A stretch of 64,000 nt of DNA from Clostridia bacterium (GCA_017466455.1 JAFTUD010000002.1:235913-299912), one strand, 5' to 3'; shown: positions 55,158 through 63,607, counted from the stretch's first letter. Made by a program: numbers and translations. Notes: generated by a model from the letters alone, not told the origin.

Positions 55158-55922
55158 ATGAAAACTACTTTTGTTCATGAAAATGATAAATTCTCTTATT
55201 ATGTAAAGGAAGCGTTTAAAACACTTCGTACAAATTTTCTTTTTAGCGGAAGTGACGTTAAAACAGTTTTAATCACAAGCTGTGTAAAGAACGAGGGAAA
55301 AAGCACTGTTTCCTTGGAGCTTGCTAAATCTCTTGCTCTTTCCGAAAAAAAGGTTCTCCTTTTAGATGCTGACCTTCGTAAATCCGTTCTTTCTACAAGA
55401 TATACCGACAACGAGGGCGAGGTGCTTGGCCTTAGTGAATATCTTTCCTCACAGGCTACATTTGATGATGTTCTCTACTCAACACAAAATGAAAATCTTC
55501 AAATAATTTTTGCAGGCGCAGTTCCTCCAAACCCTGTTGAGCTTCTCGGCTCTTCCAAGTTTGATTTACTTTTGAAGGATATGCGTGAAAAGTATGACTA
55601 TGTAATCATTGACGCTGCTCCTCTTGGCGCAGTTATTGATGCATCTGTTATTTCAAACTTCTGCGACGGTGCTGCAATCGTAATCTCATCTAACGAAATC
55701 GGATACAGATTTGCTAAAGAGGTTAAGCAGCAGCTTGAAAAGAGTAACTGCAAGATCTTGGGCGCAATTCTCAACAGAGTTCCAACCAAATCTTCCTCTT
55801 ACTACAGTAGATATTATAGAAAATACTACGGAAAGTACACTAAGAGCAGCGGTTACGGAAAGTACATCAACACATACGGAAATGTTGTTGATGAATATTC
55901 ACACAATAAAAAGAAAAAATAA
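55158..55922 (+). CDS. Bacterial tyrosine kinase CpsD/CapB-like
   Basis: The 254-residue BY-kinase has Walker A (CVKNEGKSTVSLELAKSLA), Walker A' LLLDADLR and Walker B YVIIDAAPLG, with a C-terminal tyrosine cluster (SSYYSRYYRKYYGKYTKS, then YGKY) as autophosphorylation sites. It phosphorylates itself in rings and controls polysaccharide assembly. It follows the Wzz-like activator by 14 nt with GGAGG in between; a hairpin follows it. Confidence 0.92.
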   Translation: MKTTFVHENDKFSYYVKEAFKTLRTNFLFSGSDVKTVLITSCVKNEGKSTVSLELAKSLALSEKKVLLLDADLRKSVLSTRYTDNEGEVLGLSEYLSSQATFDDVLYSTQNENLQIIFAGAVPPNPVELLGSSKFDLLLKDMREKYDYVIIDAAPLGAVIDASVISNFCDGAAIVISSNEIGYRFAKEVKQQLEKSNCKILGAILNRVPTKSSSYYSRYYRKYYGKYTKSSGYGKYINTYGNVVDEYSHNKKKK

Positions 55923-55925
55923 GCT

Positions 55926-55950
55926 AAAGCCCTGTTTTTTGCAGGGCTTT
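55926..55950 (+). terminator. Hairpin after the kinase gene (terminator or attenuator)
   Basis: AAAGCCCTG-ttttttg-CAGGGCTTT: 9-bp stem, then TACTATT rather than a clean T-run. It may let some transcripts through to the ligase gene. Confidence 0.55.
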
Positions 55951-55970
55951 ACTATTAACAAGGAGTTTAA

Positions 55971-56075
55971 ATGGAAAGGCTTAAGACAAATTTGTTGTCC
56001 TTTTTCAACGGATACTTTTATCCTTTGTTTGTTGCATTTTTAGTATTTATCGGACATACTTTTCCTTGGAAATAA
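55971..56075 (+). pseudogene. Frameshifted N-terminus of the O-antigen ligase gene
   Basis: After AAGGAGTTTAA, an ATG at 55971 opens a 34-residue frame that starts MERLKTNLLSFFNGYFYPLF and ends GHTFPWK before a TAA at 56073. This reads as the first transmembrane helix of the O-antigen ligase. The 421-residue frame continues from 56066 in the next frame (TTG-GAA-ATA-ATT). One inserted base near 56068 would join them as FPWEIIALCIIF. No convincing ribosome binding site precedes 56066. Confidence 0.7.
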
Positions 56076-57331
56076 TTGCTCTTTGCATTATTTTTGCATC
56101 TGCAATTGTTTCTATGCTTATTTGTGACGATTTAAGAGCCACTATCTCGCTATTTTTAATGACGCTATTCACTTTTTCATTTAAAACCTATAAAAGCGGT
56201 TGGCTCGCATCTGCCTCATTTGCTGTTTTTGCATCAATTCTATTGCTTTCATTGATAGCAGGCGTTGTGCTGCACCTTGTGCTTAAAAAGAAAAAGCAAC
56301 AGCTTCTTACCGCGCTTAAGTCCCCTTTGCTTTTAGGAATTGCTATTCTCTCTCTTTCTTTTTTGTTAAATGGATTTTTTAACTTTTCAGAATATCTCGC
56401 TATAAATGCGATATTTGCCATTTTGCTCACAGTTTTTCTTGCCGTTGTTTATATAATTTTCTCAGCAGGACTAAACAAAAATAGGGATACAATAGATTAT
56501 CTTATGTACACCCTATATATTGTATCTATTCTTTTAATTCTACAAATGCTTGTATTGCTAATAAGAGACGCAAGCTATTTCCCCGATGGATCTATAGATA
56601 AAAATACGCTTATTTTAGGTTGGGGAATGTGGAATAATATCGGCGGAATGCTCACGATGCTCCTGCCTGTTCATTTTTATCTTTCTGCCACAAAAAAGCA
56701 CGGATTTATCTTCTATTTTACCGCAATTTTGACATATATCACTATTGTCTTTACACTAAGTCGGTCTTCCCTGCTTTTCGCAACTATAATATCTGTTCTT
56801 TGCGTTGTTATTATATGTATAAAAGGACAAAATGTGCGGATAAACAGAATAATAACCGCAGCTCTTGCCGTGGTTGCCCTATTTGGAGTTATTCTTTTGT
56901 GGGACAAGCTCTCCTCACTCCTTTCAAGCTACATTAACCAAGGCTTTAGCGACAACGGAAGATTTGAAATGTACAAGCATGGACTTAATAACTTCTTATC
57001 TCACCCGATATTCGGCGGAGGCTTTGGAAGCTGTATTGAGGACAATTTTGGGCACGGAATAGAGCCTAACCGTTATCATAACACAATCATAGAATTACTT
57101 GCAACCTGCGGAATTGTAGGCTTTGGCGCATATGTGTTCCATAGATATCAAACGATTAAGCTATATTGGGCAAGAAAAAAGAGCCTAAAATGCACATTTT
57201 TGTTCATTTCCATTCTTGCGTTGCTCCTGACAAGCCTACTTGACAATCACTTCTTTAATCTCTATCCAACAATGTACTATGTCATCATGCTTTGCGTAAT
57301 TGAAAAAAGCGACGCGCAGGATTCCGAATAA
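56066..57331 (+). CDS. O-antigen ligase/Wzy-like polysaccharide membrane protein (N-terminus frameshifted)
   Basis: The 421-residue polytopic protein has about nine or more membrane helices and the Wzy/WaaL periplasmic loop with FGGGFGSCIEDNFGHGIEPNRYHNTIIELLATCGIVG near the C-terminus, where the His pair is typical of O-antigen ligase family members. It would polymerise or ligate polysaccharide units as the last step of the CpsBCD-type module. As written it would need to start at TTG 56066 without a ribosome binding site; the frame upstream (55971-56075) carries the missing N-terminus. Confidence 0.8.
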   Translation: MEIIALCIIFASAIVSMLICDDLRATISLFLMTLFTFSFKTYKSGWLASASFAVFASILLLSLIAGVVLHLVLKKKKQQLLTALKSPLLLGIAILSLSFLLNGFFNFSEYLAINAIFAILLTVFLAVVYIIFSAGLNKNRDTIDYLMYTLYIVSILLILQMLVLLIRDASYFPDGSIDKNTLILGWGMWNNIGGMLTMLLPVHFYLSATKKHGFIFYFTAILTYITIVFTLSRSSLLFATIISVLCVVIICIKGQNVRINRIITAALAVVALFGVILLWDKLSSLLSSYINQGFSDNGRFEMYKHGLNNFLSHPIFGGGFGSCIEDNFGHGIEPNRYHNTIIELLATCGIVGFGAYVFHRYQTIKLYWARKKSLKCTFLFISILALLLTSLLDNHFFNLYPTMYYVIMLCVIEKSDAQDSE

Positions 57332-57347
57332 AATCAAAATCACAAGA

Positions 57348-57382
57348 AAAATGCCTATGAATTTCTTCATAGGCATTTGTTT
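57348..57382. terminator. Bidirectional terminator after the ligase and lipoprotein genes
   Basis: AAAATGCCTATGAA-tttc-TTCATAGGCATTTGTTTTTTT between convergent stops. Confidence 0.85.
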
Positions 57383-57384
57383 TT

Positions 57385-59454
57385 TTATTGAATTGTTACA
57401 CTTTCAGTTGTTAAAGCTGTAAATGTTCCGCCACTGCATACGAGGTTGGCAACGCTTCCGTCCACATAATCACCTGCGGAAATTGTATAAGTTCCTGCAA
57501 CAAGATTAGGAGAAATAACAACCACGGAAATCTTTTCAACATATTTCTTGGGTAGCTTCAAAACAATGTCAAGCGACTCACCCTTAATGTTAATATATTT
57601 TCCAAATCCGTATTCAGTCGAATTCTCTATAGCTTTAGTGATAACCTTGCTTGCCGAGCTTGTCGGAGCCTTTGGATTTTTAGTTGTAGAAATACAAACT
57701 ACAGTTCCGCCATTCACCTCAAATACACCGCCGTCGGTAGGATAATCAACCTTGTCAAAAAGATAAACTGTTCCGTTATTGATGATTGTCTTTGTTGCAT
57801 CAATAGAGTCAGAAATAGCAACCAAGTTGACGGTTCCGTTACCGATTGTTACATTCATTGCATTGAGTCCCTTATCGGACTTGATAACATTAACCTTTGC
57901 TGTGCCAGAAACGGTTATAGAAACATCGGCTTTAATTGCGCTCTCGCGAGCATCAAGATTTAGCACGCCTCCGCTGATTTCAATGGTATTAACCGTTGCT
58001 GAATTTCCAGCCTTACCGTCCGTTGTAACGATTGCGTCCTCATCAGCGTCTATTGCAATTTGACCATTCTTAATGACGATGCTGTTGGAAGCCTTAATGC
58101 CCTTGTTGCTACCGTCTATTGAGAAGAACATTTTACCGCTGTAAAGAGTTCTGTCAACCTTATGATATTCCTTATTATCAAGGATATAATCTCCGTGTGA
58201 CATATCCTCAATGAAGCTTGCATCAGTCTTGATGTAAAGCACACCATTCATGTCAATTTCAACATCGTCAGCATTAATTCCATCGTTATTTGTAAGTATC
58301 TTTATGTTTGTCTTACCCTTAATAACAACATTTGGAACAATTTCGGTTGACGCATCAGCCGTAGCGGTGCTATCAGTTGCCTTTTCACCCGCCTTCAAGC
58401 CGTCACCCTTAGATTCAATAATCATTACGGTGTTCTTTTCATCATCGCCAAAAACGATTTTTTCAGTTGCATCAATGCCATCGCTCTCGGTCTCAATGTT
58501 ATAGCCACCGCCATTTACATAAACAGAGCCATAGCAGTCAATTCCGTCGCCTTGAGAATCAATGTCAAACTTTCCGCCATTTAAGGTAATACTTCCTACC
58601 ACATTTTGCTCAGGAAGGTTTTCTTCTTCAAAATCACCCGACTTAATAGCGGCCTTGCCAGATACGATTTTAAAATCACCGGTATTGATAATAACCGAAT
58701 CCTCGCCGTAAATGCCATTATATTCCGATGTAATATCAAAAACTCCGCCGTTTACAGTAAGTATTTTAGAATTGAAAATAGCATTCTTATAAACTGCATT
58801 TATCTTGAGTGTTCCCTCACCCTCAATAGTAAGGTTGCCTGTTTTTACATAAATAGCGCCCTTTTGGGTGTTTGTCTTTGTATCGGTAATGGTATTAGTC
58901 GTTCCCTTAGGAATGATTATAACAAGCTCACAGCCCTTTGAATAGATAGGAGGAATTGATGAAGCATCCAGAGATGATGTAATGTTAACATTATCCAAAA
59001 TCAAGATAACCTTCTCAAGCGGTGCCGTATCATCTATTCTGTCAATGTCAATTTTGACATGTCCCTTAGTCGTTGTTCCGCTAAGCCTATATGTTCCGGG
59101 CTGTCTGATATTGGTAATTCCTACCGAAACATCAAGGTTAGTTGCCGAGGAATAGTCAACGCCCTCTCCCTCATTGCCAAAGGCGCTAAAATCAGTGAAA
59201 ATACTTCCGTTGATTGTTTGATTAACATCAACATTGTAGTCAATTTTAGGAACCTCGGGATACTTCGCTTGGTCGTTTGGCTTCTCTGATGTTGACGACT
59301 GTGTATCCTTTGATGAAGATTCCTCACTTGTTGAGGATGAAGATTCCGAGCTACTTGAGGACGACTCGCTTGAGGATGTTTCATCATCTCCGCAAGAAAT
59401 CATCATAAATACACATACAAGTAGCACAAGAAAAAGTGCAAGTAATTTTTTCAA
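57385..59454 (-). CDS. Secreted beta-helix carbohydrate-binding lipoprotein (DUF4353/Cthe_2159-like)
   Basis: The 689-residue protein has a lipoprotein signal peptide with lipobox MISC (C21), then a Ser/Glu-rich linker (about 24-60; SSSESSSSSSESSSSTSEESSS), then repeated short strands typical of a right-handed beta-helix (SITLNGGKFDIDSQGDGIDCYGSVYVNGGGYNIETESDGIDATEKI and similar), ending in an immunoglobulin-like beta domain. The repeats with G-D-G-I-D ladders resemble the cellulose/acidic-sugar-binding Cthe_2159 family (DUF4353). It is displayed on the outer surface. The start is TTG 59454, 8 nt after GGAGGTAAAG. Confidence 0.82.
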   Translation of the reverse strand: MKKLLALFLVLLVCVFMMISCGDDETSSSESSSSSSESSSSTSEESSSKDTQSSTSEKPNDQAKYPEVPKIDYNVDVNQTINGSIFTDFSAFGNEGEGVDYSSATNLDVSVGITNIRQPGTYRLSGTTTKGHVKIDIDRIDDTAPLEKVILILDNVNITSSLDASSIPPIYSKGCELVIIIPKGTTNTITDTKTNTQKGAIYVKTGNLTIEGEGTLKINAVYKNAIFNSKILTVNGGVFDITSEYNGIYGEDSVIINTGDFKIVSGKAAIKSGDFEEENLPEQNVVGSITLNGGKFDIDSQGDGIDCYGSVYVNGGGYNIETESDGIDATEKIVFGDDEKNTVMIIESKGDGLKAGEKATDSTATADASTEIVPNVVIKGKTNIKILTNNDGINADDVEIDMNGVLYIKTDASFIEDMSHGDYILDNKEYHKVDRTLYSGKMFFSIDGSNKGIKASNSIVIKNGQIAIDADEDAIVTTDGKAGNSATVNTIEISGGVLNLDARESAIKADVSITVSGTAKVNVIKSDKGLNAMNVTIGNGTVNLVAISDSIDATKTIINNGTVYLFDKVDYPTDGGVFEVNGGTVVCISTTKNPKAPTSSASKVITKAIENSTEYGFGKYINIKGESLDIVLKLPKKYVEKISVVVISPNLVAGTYTISAGDYVDGSVANLVCSGGTFTALTTESVTIQ

Positions 59455-59487
59455 TTTACTTTACCTCCGATTTTTTGTTTATAATAT

Positions 59488-59516
59488 ATTTTAACATAAA
59501 AATGTACAATAGTCAA
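59488..59516 (-). promoter_or_regulatory. Sigma-A type promoter of the beta-helix lipoprotein
   Basis: Minus strand TTGACT (59511-59516), 17-nt spacer, TAAAAT (59488-59493). Confidence 0.75.
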
Positions 59517-59621
59517 CACTTTTATAATACAGTTTTTGTGAAAATTCACATTTATTTTGATTTTTGGTTTAATTCAAGTAATTTTTATACATAATTTTTT
59601 AAAATTCGTTTGTCATTATTA

Positions 59622-59650
59622 TTGACAAATGTACTGCATTGTGGTAAAAT
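59622..59650 (+). promoter_or_regulatory. Consensus sigma-A promoter of the GT2-radC operon
   Basis: TTGACA (59622-59627), 17-nt spacer ending TGTGG, TAAAAT (59645-59650). Confidence 0.8.
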
Positions 59651-59682
59651 TAATACAATATGGCTTCAAAGGAGTTTTTGTT

Positions 59683-60627
59683 ATGAAAATTTCGCTTGTA
59701 ATTCCATGCTATAACGAAGAAGAGGCTTTGCCTGTATTTTACAATGAGCTATGCAAGGTAATGTCCGATATGAAGGATTACACCTTTGAGTTACTCTTTG
59801 TTGATGATGGCTCTAAGGACAAAACCCTTGATGTTTTGCAAAAATTCGCGCTTGATGATGAGCGTGTTAAGTATATCGCTTTTTCAAGAAATTTTGGCAA
59901 GGAAGCTGCTATGTACGCAGGCTTTTGTAATGCAACTGGAGATTATACCGCTGTAATGGATGCGGATATGCAGGATCCCCCCTCGCTTTTGCCCGAAATG
60001 GTAAAAATTCTTGAGAGTGGCGAATACGATAGCGTTGCTACAAGGCGCGCAACCCGCAAGGGCGAGCCAAAGGTGCGCTCCTTCTTCGCAAGAATGTTTT
60101 ATAAGCTTATGAATAAGATTTCCGATGCTGACATCGTTGACGGCGCAAGAGATTTCAGACTTATGAAGCGGGAAATGGTTGAAGCCATTGTTGACATGTG
60201 TGAAAGCAACCGTTTTTCCAAGGGTATTTTCGGTTGGGTCGGCTTTAAAACCTACTGGATGTCATACGAAAATGTTGAGCGTGTTGCGGGAAAGACAAAA
60301 TGGAGCTTTTGGAAGCTGTTCAAATATTCCATTGATGGAATTACGAATTTCTCCTCTACTCCGCTTAAAATATCATCTGTTATGGGATTTATCTTTACCT
60401 TAATTTCCCTAATTATGATGGTTTTTGTGTTTGTAAGAGCGCTTATATTCCAAGATCCGGTTCAAGGATGGCCGTCATTGGTTTGCATTATTCTATTTAT
60501 TGGCGGAATACAGCTATTTTGCATCGGTATTATCGGGCAATACATTTCAAAAATGTATATTGAAACAAAAAAGCGACCTCATTATATAGTCGCTAAAACC
60601 AACAAAGAGGACATTGTAAAGAAATGA
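59683..60627 (+). CDS. Glycosyltransferase family 2, GtrB/dolichol-phosphate-mannose-synthase-like
   Basis: The 314-residue protein has a GT2 catalytic domain (1-220) with VIPCYNEEEALPVFY at the N-terminus, FVDDGSKDKTL, VMDADMQDPP and RDFRLMKRE, and two C-terminal membrane helices (about 235-260 and 270-295; LKISSVMGFIFTLISLIMMVF and ICIILFIGGIQLFCIGIIGQY). This is the layout of undecaprenyl-phosphate glycosyltransferases. The donor sugar cannot be predicted. The start is ATG 59683 after AAGGAG; the frame is open to 59629. It overlaps radC by 4 nt. Confidence 0.9.
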   Translation: MKISLVIPCYNEEEALPVFYNELCKVMSDMKDYTFELLFVDDGSKDKTLDVLQKFALDDERVKYIAFSRNFGKEAAMYAGFCNATGDYTAVMDADMQDPPSLLPEMVKILESGEYDSVATRRATRKGEPKVRSFFARMFYKLMNKISDADIVDGARDFRLMKREMVEAIVDMCESNRFSKGIFGWVGFKTYWMSYENVERVAGKTKWSFWKLFKYSIDGITNFSSTPLKISSVMGFIFTLISLIMMVFVFVRALIFQDPVQGWPSLVCIILFIGGIQLFCIGIIGQYISKMYIETKKRPHYIVAKTNKEDIVKK

Positions 60628-61349
60628 GCAAACAGCATCCACACGAAGGACATAGGCAAAGGTTAAAGGATACTTTCCTAAAGACATCGCTTGACACCTT
60701 TCAGCCTCACAACATTCTTGAGCTTCTTCTCTTTTATTCTATTCCAAGACAGGACACAAATGAGATTGCTCACGAATTGATTAACCATTTTGGCTCTTTA
60801 AAGAATGTTTTTGATGCCGACTACGAGGAATTAATCCGTATAAAGGGCATAAAGGAAAATTCCGCTGTCCTTATAAAAATGATCCCTCAGCTTGCTAAAA
60901 TATATTTGTCTAACAAGCCCGAGGAGCGAGAGCTTTTTGATTCGTTCCAAAAGGTTGGAGACTATCTTGTGAATTTGTTTATCGGCGAAATCAATGAAAC
61001 CATATACATTATGCTTCTTGATAACTCTTCTCGCCTAATTCGCACCGCAAGATTGACTGAAGGTAATCTTAACACCGCAATCGTGAATTTCAGAAGCATT
61101 ATTGACCTTGTTGTTACTACAAGAGCCGCAAGAGTTATAATTGCACATAATCATCCAAATGGTGATATTCTTCCATCTTCAGAGGATTTTGAAACAACAA
61201 GAACCTTGTTTTCATTGCTAAATGGTATTTCCGTAGATCTTGTCGAGCATTTCTTAATTGCCGATGATAGATATGTACCACTAATCAAGCAATTCGGCGT
61301 TGATTGGCATATGGGAAGACCAAAGCTAAAGGATGAAAAGCTAAGATAA
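60624..61349 (+). CDS. radC: RadC/JAMM-family protein
   Basis: The 241-residue protein starts HPHEGHRQRLKDTFLK, followed by a helix-hairpin-helix part (LINHFGSLKNVFDADYEELIRIKGIKENSAVLIKMIPQLAK) and a C-terminal JAMM domain with IAHNHPNGDILPSSED supplying the zinc ligands. RadC proteins have long been called DNA repair factors, but their true activity is not known. Start codon overlaps the GT2 stop (ATGA); the two genes are co-transcribed with no evident functional link. Confidence 0.9.
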   Translation: MSKQHPHEGHRQRLKDTFLKTSLDTFQPHNILELLLFYSIPRQDTNEIAHELINHFGSLKNVFDADYEELIRIKGIKENSAVLIKMIPQLAKIYLSNKPEERELFDSFQKVGDYLVNLFIGEINETIYIMLLDNSSRLIRTARLTEGNLNTAIVNFRSIIDLVVTTRAARVIIAHNHPNGDILPSSEDFETTRTLFSLLNGISVDLVEHFLIADDRYVPLIKQFGVDWHMGRPKLKDEKLR

Positions 61350-61359
61350 ACAAAGAAAA

Positions 61360-61394
61360 GGGTGTAAGCGATTACACTTGCACCCTCTCTTTTT
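61360..61394 (+). terminator. Terminator after radC
   Basis: GGGTGTAAG-cgattaca-CTTGCACCC then TCTCTTTTT, 11 nt past the radC stop. Confidence 0.75.
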
Positions 61395-61406
61395 AAAATT
61401 AAATAC

Positions 61407-61481
61407 GCCTGCATAGTTAAATGGATATAATAAACCCCTCCTAAGGGTTAGTTATGGGTTCGATTCCCGTTGCGGGTGCCA
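61407..61481 (+). tRNA. tRNA-Arg (anticodon CCT)
   Basis: The 75-nt sequence folds as a complete cloverleaf. Acceptor GCCTGCA pairs with TGCGGGT (two G-U pairs), the D stem is GTTA/TAAT, the anticodon stem AACCC/GGGTT encloses the loop CTCCTAA with anticodon CCT, the variable loop is AGTT, and the T stem ATGGG/CCCGT encloses TTCGATT. Discriminator G and an encoded CCA follow. It reads AGG codons as arginine. Terminator hairpins lie on both sides, so it is probably transcribed alone; no clear promoter was found. Confidence 0.93.
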
Positions 61482-61490
61482 CTTGTTAAC

Positions 61491-61518
61491 TAAGGCGGTC
61501 AGATTGACCGCCTTATTA
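61491..61518 (+). terminator. Terminator after tRNA-Arg
   Basis: TAAGGCGGTC-agatt-GACCGCCTTATTAAG, 10 nt after the CCA. Confidence 0.75.
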
Positions 61519-61541
61519 AGAATTTCAATGAGGTATTTATA

Positions 61542-62537
61542 ATGGCTGATAACAAATTTCAAAAAATAAGTGTTGAATTGGATAAACTAATCAACGAAAA
61601 AATTTCAACCATGTCGGAATTAGAAATTGAAAAAGCAGCAAATCTACACAAGAGGAAAGTATTAAAAACTGCTTTGATTATATCTTTACTCCTTTGTCCT
61701 TTTCCGATAATTATAGCCATTCTTTTACCAAATCTTATATCTTCTAACAGTAATCTTGTCATACCTTCTATTTTTATGATGATATTGGTTTCTGTTTTTA
61801 TAATATCTGAGTTTTTACCCGTGTTTCGTGCTTGTAAAATCTCAAGTCAAGAAAACGCATATCTTTTTCTAAAAACTCAATTTGAAAAATCCGCTGAAAA
61901 TATTGTAGAAATTAGCGAACAACAGAAAAATATAAATATTACTGATTTTACGATTTCAAAAATTTTTGATATAAAAACCGATGCGTTAAAAGGTATCAAG
62001 TTGTTGCTGGACTCCAAAAACAAAAAGGTTATTTTTCAAAGTAAAGACACCGTGTGTATCAAGCCATATGAATTTTCGGACATATTAAATTATGAAGTTT
62101 ACGAAAACGGCAAATCCCAAGTACAGGGTCGAGCTGGCAGTGCCTTAATTGGTGGTACATTTTTCGGTCTTGGTGGACTTATTGTTGGTAGCAGTATGAG
62201 TCGAAATATTAACGAAAAATGCAACGAATTAAAATTGATAATACGCATAAATGATCCTGAAAACCCACAAATTGTAATTCCATATATTAAAACACAATGC
62301 GACAAATCTGGTTGGGTATATCGAGATACAATAGAAAATGTGCAGGAACTGTGTTCTCTGTTAGAATACATAATCAATGCCAAAACACTCGAACAGTCTG
62401 CTAACAGTCAATCACACGATATTGCAATAGAAAAGTCACCCAAAGAACAATTGCAAGAACTTAAAGAAATGCTCGATGACGGATTGATAACACAAGAAGA
62501 TTATGAGCAAAAGAAAAAACAAATTTTAGGACTTTGA
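61542..62537 (+). CDS. Membrane protein with C-terminal SHOCT domain
   Basis: The 331-residue protein has a helical start, two membrane helices at about 45-65 and 75-95 (LIISLLLCPFPIIIAILL and IFMMILVSVFIISEF), a beta-rich middle, a short hydrophobic Gly-rich stretch (GSALIGGTFFGLGGLIVGS, about 199-217), and a C-terminal SHOCT motif (EQLQELKEMLDDGLITQEDYEQKKKQI). SHOCT ends are found on many membrane-linked accessory proteins and may mediate oligomerisation. GAGGT lies before the ATG. The region looks more AT-rich than its left neighbours. Function unknown. Confidence 0.7.
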   Translation: MADNKFQKISVELDKLINEKISTMSELEIEKAANLHKRKVLKTALIISLLLCPFPIIIAILLPNLISSNSNLVIPSIFMMILVSVFIISEFLPVFRACKISSQENAYLFLKTQFEKSAENIVEISEQQKNINITDFTISKIFDIKTDALKGIKLLLDSKNKKVIFQSKDTVCIKPYEFSDILNYEVYENGKSQVQGRAGSALIGGTFFGLGGLIVGSSMSRNINEKCNELKLIIRINDPENPQIVIPYIKTQCDKSGWVYRDTIENVQELCSLLEYIINAKTLEQSANSQSHDIAIEKSPKEQLQELKEMLDDGLITQEDYEQKKKQILGL

Positions 62538-62538
62538 T

Positions 62539-62700
62539 ATGACAGAACAAGAAATTAAAGCTATGTACAAGTTAGCGGTTGAACATTCGAATCATCCGCT
62601 AACAGAGTTAGATAAGGAACTATTGAAGCAATCCATCGACAAAGCCAAGCATCCTTTGGAAGTTTTGGCTGCGCTTGCCGCAATACTTTCAACTAAATAA
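62539..62700 (+). CDS. Small hypothetical protein, 53 residues
   Basis: ATG at 62539 overlaps the end of the SHOCT gene by one base-frame step (stop at 62537, start 1 nt later) and opens 53 codons: helical, acidic at the start, with a hydrophobic C-terminal helix (LEVLAALAAILS). No family recognised. The 5' gene's 3' end supplies a weak purine-rich stretch, so translation would be by coupling. It is followed by a hairpin. Reality is supported by position and helical composition only. Confidence 0.5.
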   Translation: MTEQEIKAMYKLAVEHSNHPLTELDKELLKQSIDKAKHPLEVLAALAAILSTK

Positions 62701-62702
62701 TT

Positions 62703-62722
62703 AAAGGTGGGATCCCACTTTT
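62703..62722 (+). terminator. Palindromic hairpin after the small ORF
   Basis: AAAGGTGG-GATC-CCACTTTT, an 8-bp stem with a GATC loop and four terminal T; it could terminate the SHOCT transcript. Confidence 0.5.
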
Positions 62723-62733
62723 GAGCAATCGAG

Positions 62734-62773
62734 GAGGGGTTAAATTGTCAAAGTGATGGCAATTTGACCCCTC
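62734..62773. other. Strong hairpin of unknown role
   Basis: GAGGGGTTAAATTGTC (62734-62749) pairs with GGCAATTTGACCCCTC (62758-62773) over 16 bp including two G-U pairs, around an 8-nt loop. No T-run follows. It could be a small RNA, a repeat or a remnant of a mobile element. Confidence 0.5.
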
Positions 62774-62827
62774 TCCTTATCCTGTTCCCTAAAATTGATT
62801 TTCAAAGGAGATTTCCTACTAAAAAAT

Positions 62828-63607
62828 ATGATAAATATTAATGGAAAAAATTATAATCTTGTGTACTTAGACACAAATGCTTTAAGTGAATTTGTTAATA
62901 ATACAAACGGATTTTCAAAAAATTTTCTCTTAAAATTCATAGACGGTAGACATATGCTTGTTACTTCCGTATTCAATATTATGGAATTAAACAAAACTCA
63001 AAACAATTTTAAAGAGAAAATAAAAACAAGCCTCGGTAATCTTCCATTAGGAATCCTAACAAATATCGAGCAATTATGTGAATACGAAAAAAATCAAGTG
63101 CCCGTAAAAAATGATATAATAATGTTTGCTGTTGGAAACAAACCATTATTCAATGTAGGTATAGACGATTTGTTCTATTTTTTAGAAGATTCAACAACAA
63201 AAGTATTAGAGCAACGACGAAAAAATCAATTAGAGAAAGAATTATTAGAATGGAAAGCTCAAAGGGGTGCAAAAAATGTAAAATGGCAAAGTGATTTTAA
63301 CAATACATTAATCAATACAATGATGCAAATAACGACTTATTTTCCAACATCCTTTACCCTTTCGCAACTGCAAAATTGCTACTCTTTACAAGTTTGCTCA
63401 TACATAAGAAATATGTTTATACATAATTCAACCAAAGATTTAGAATTGAATAGCATTATAGATTCCTACAATGCTGCATATCTCCCATACGTTGAAGCAT
63501 ATGTAACAGAAAGAACTGTTGGAGCTTGGTTGGAAAACGCAAAAAATAAATTCAACTGCATTAAAGAAAAAACGATTTATAAAATTTCTGGTTTTTTTGA
63601 TAGATAA
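62828..63607 (+). CDS. PIN-like domain protein (putative)
   Basis: The 259-residue protein (ATG 62828; TTG 62795 possible) opens with LVYLDTNALSEFV, the first Asp motif of PIN nucleases (D15 with N17), and has near its end a segment LNSIIDSYNAAYLPYVEAYVTERTVGAWL, resembling the last PIN acidic helix-strand (LAPYCDYFVTD in typical members) but with E in the final position. The middle is helical and charged. PIN proteins are RNases or nickases, often toxins. It has no obvious antitoxin unless the 53-residue ORF counts. Classification is tentative. Confidence 0.55.
   Translation: MININGKNYNLVYLDTNALSEFVNNTNGFSKNFLLKFIDGRHMLVTSVFNIMELNKTQNNFKEKIKTSLGNLPLGILTNIEQLCEYEKNQVPVKNDIIMFAVGNKPLFNVGIDDLFYFLEDSTTKVLEQRRKNQLEKELLEWKAQRGAKNVKWQSDFNNTLINTMMQITTYFPTSFTLSQLQNCYSLQVCSYIRNMFIHNSTKDLELNSIIDSYNAAYLPYVEAYVTERTVGAWLENAKNKFNCIKEKTIYKISGFFDR

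Noticed and set aside
62734..62773. The 16-bp hairpin as an integron attC site or a CRISPR repeat
   Set aside because: There is no integrase or integron cassette array, only one copy in the window, and no spacers.
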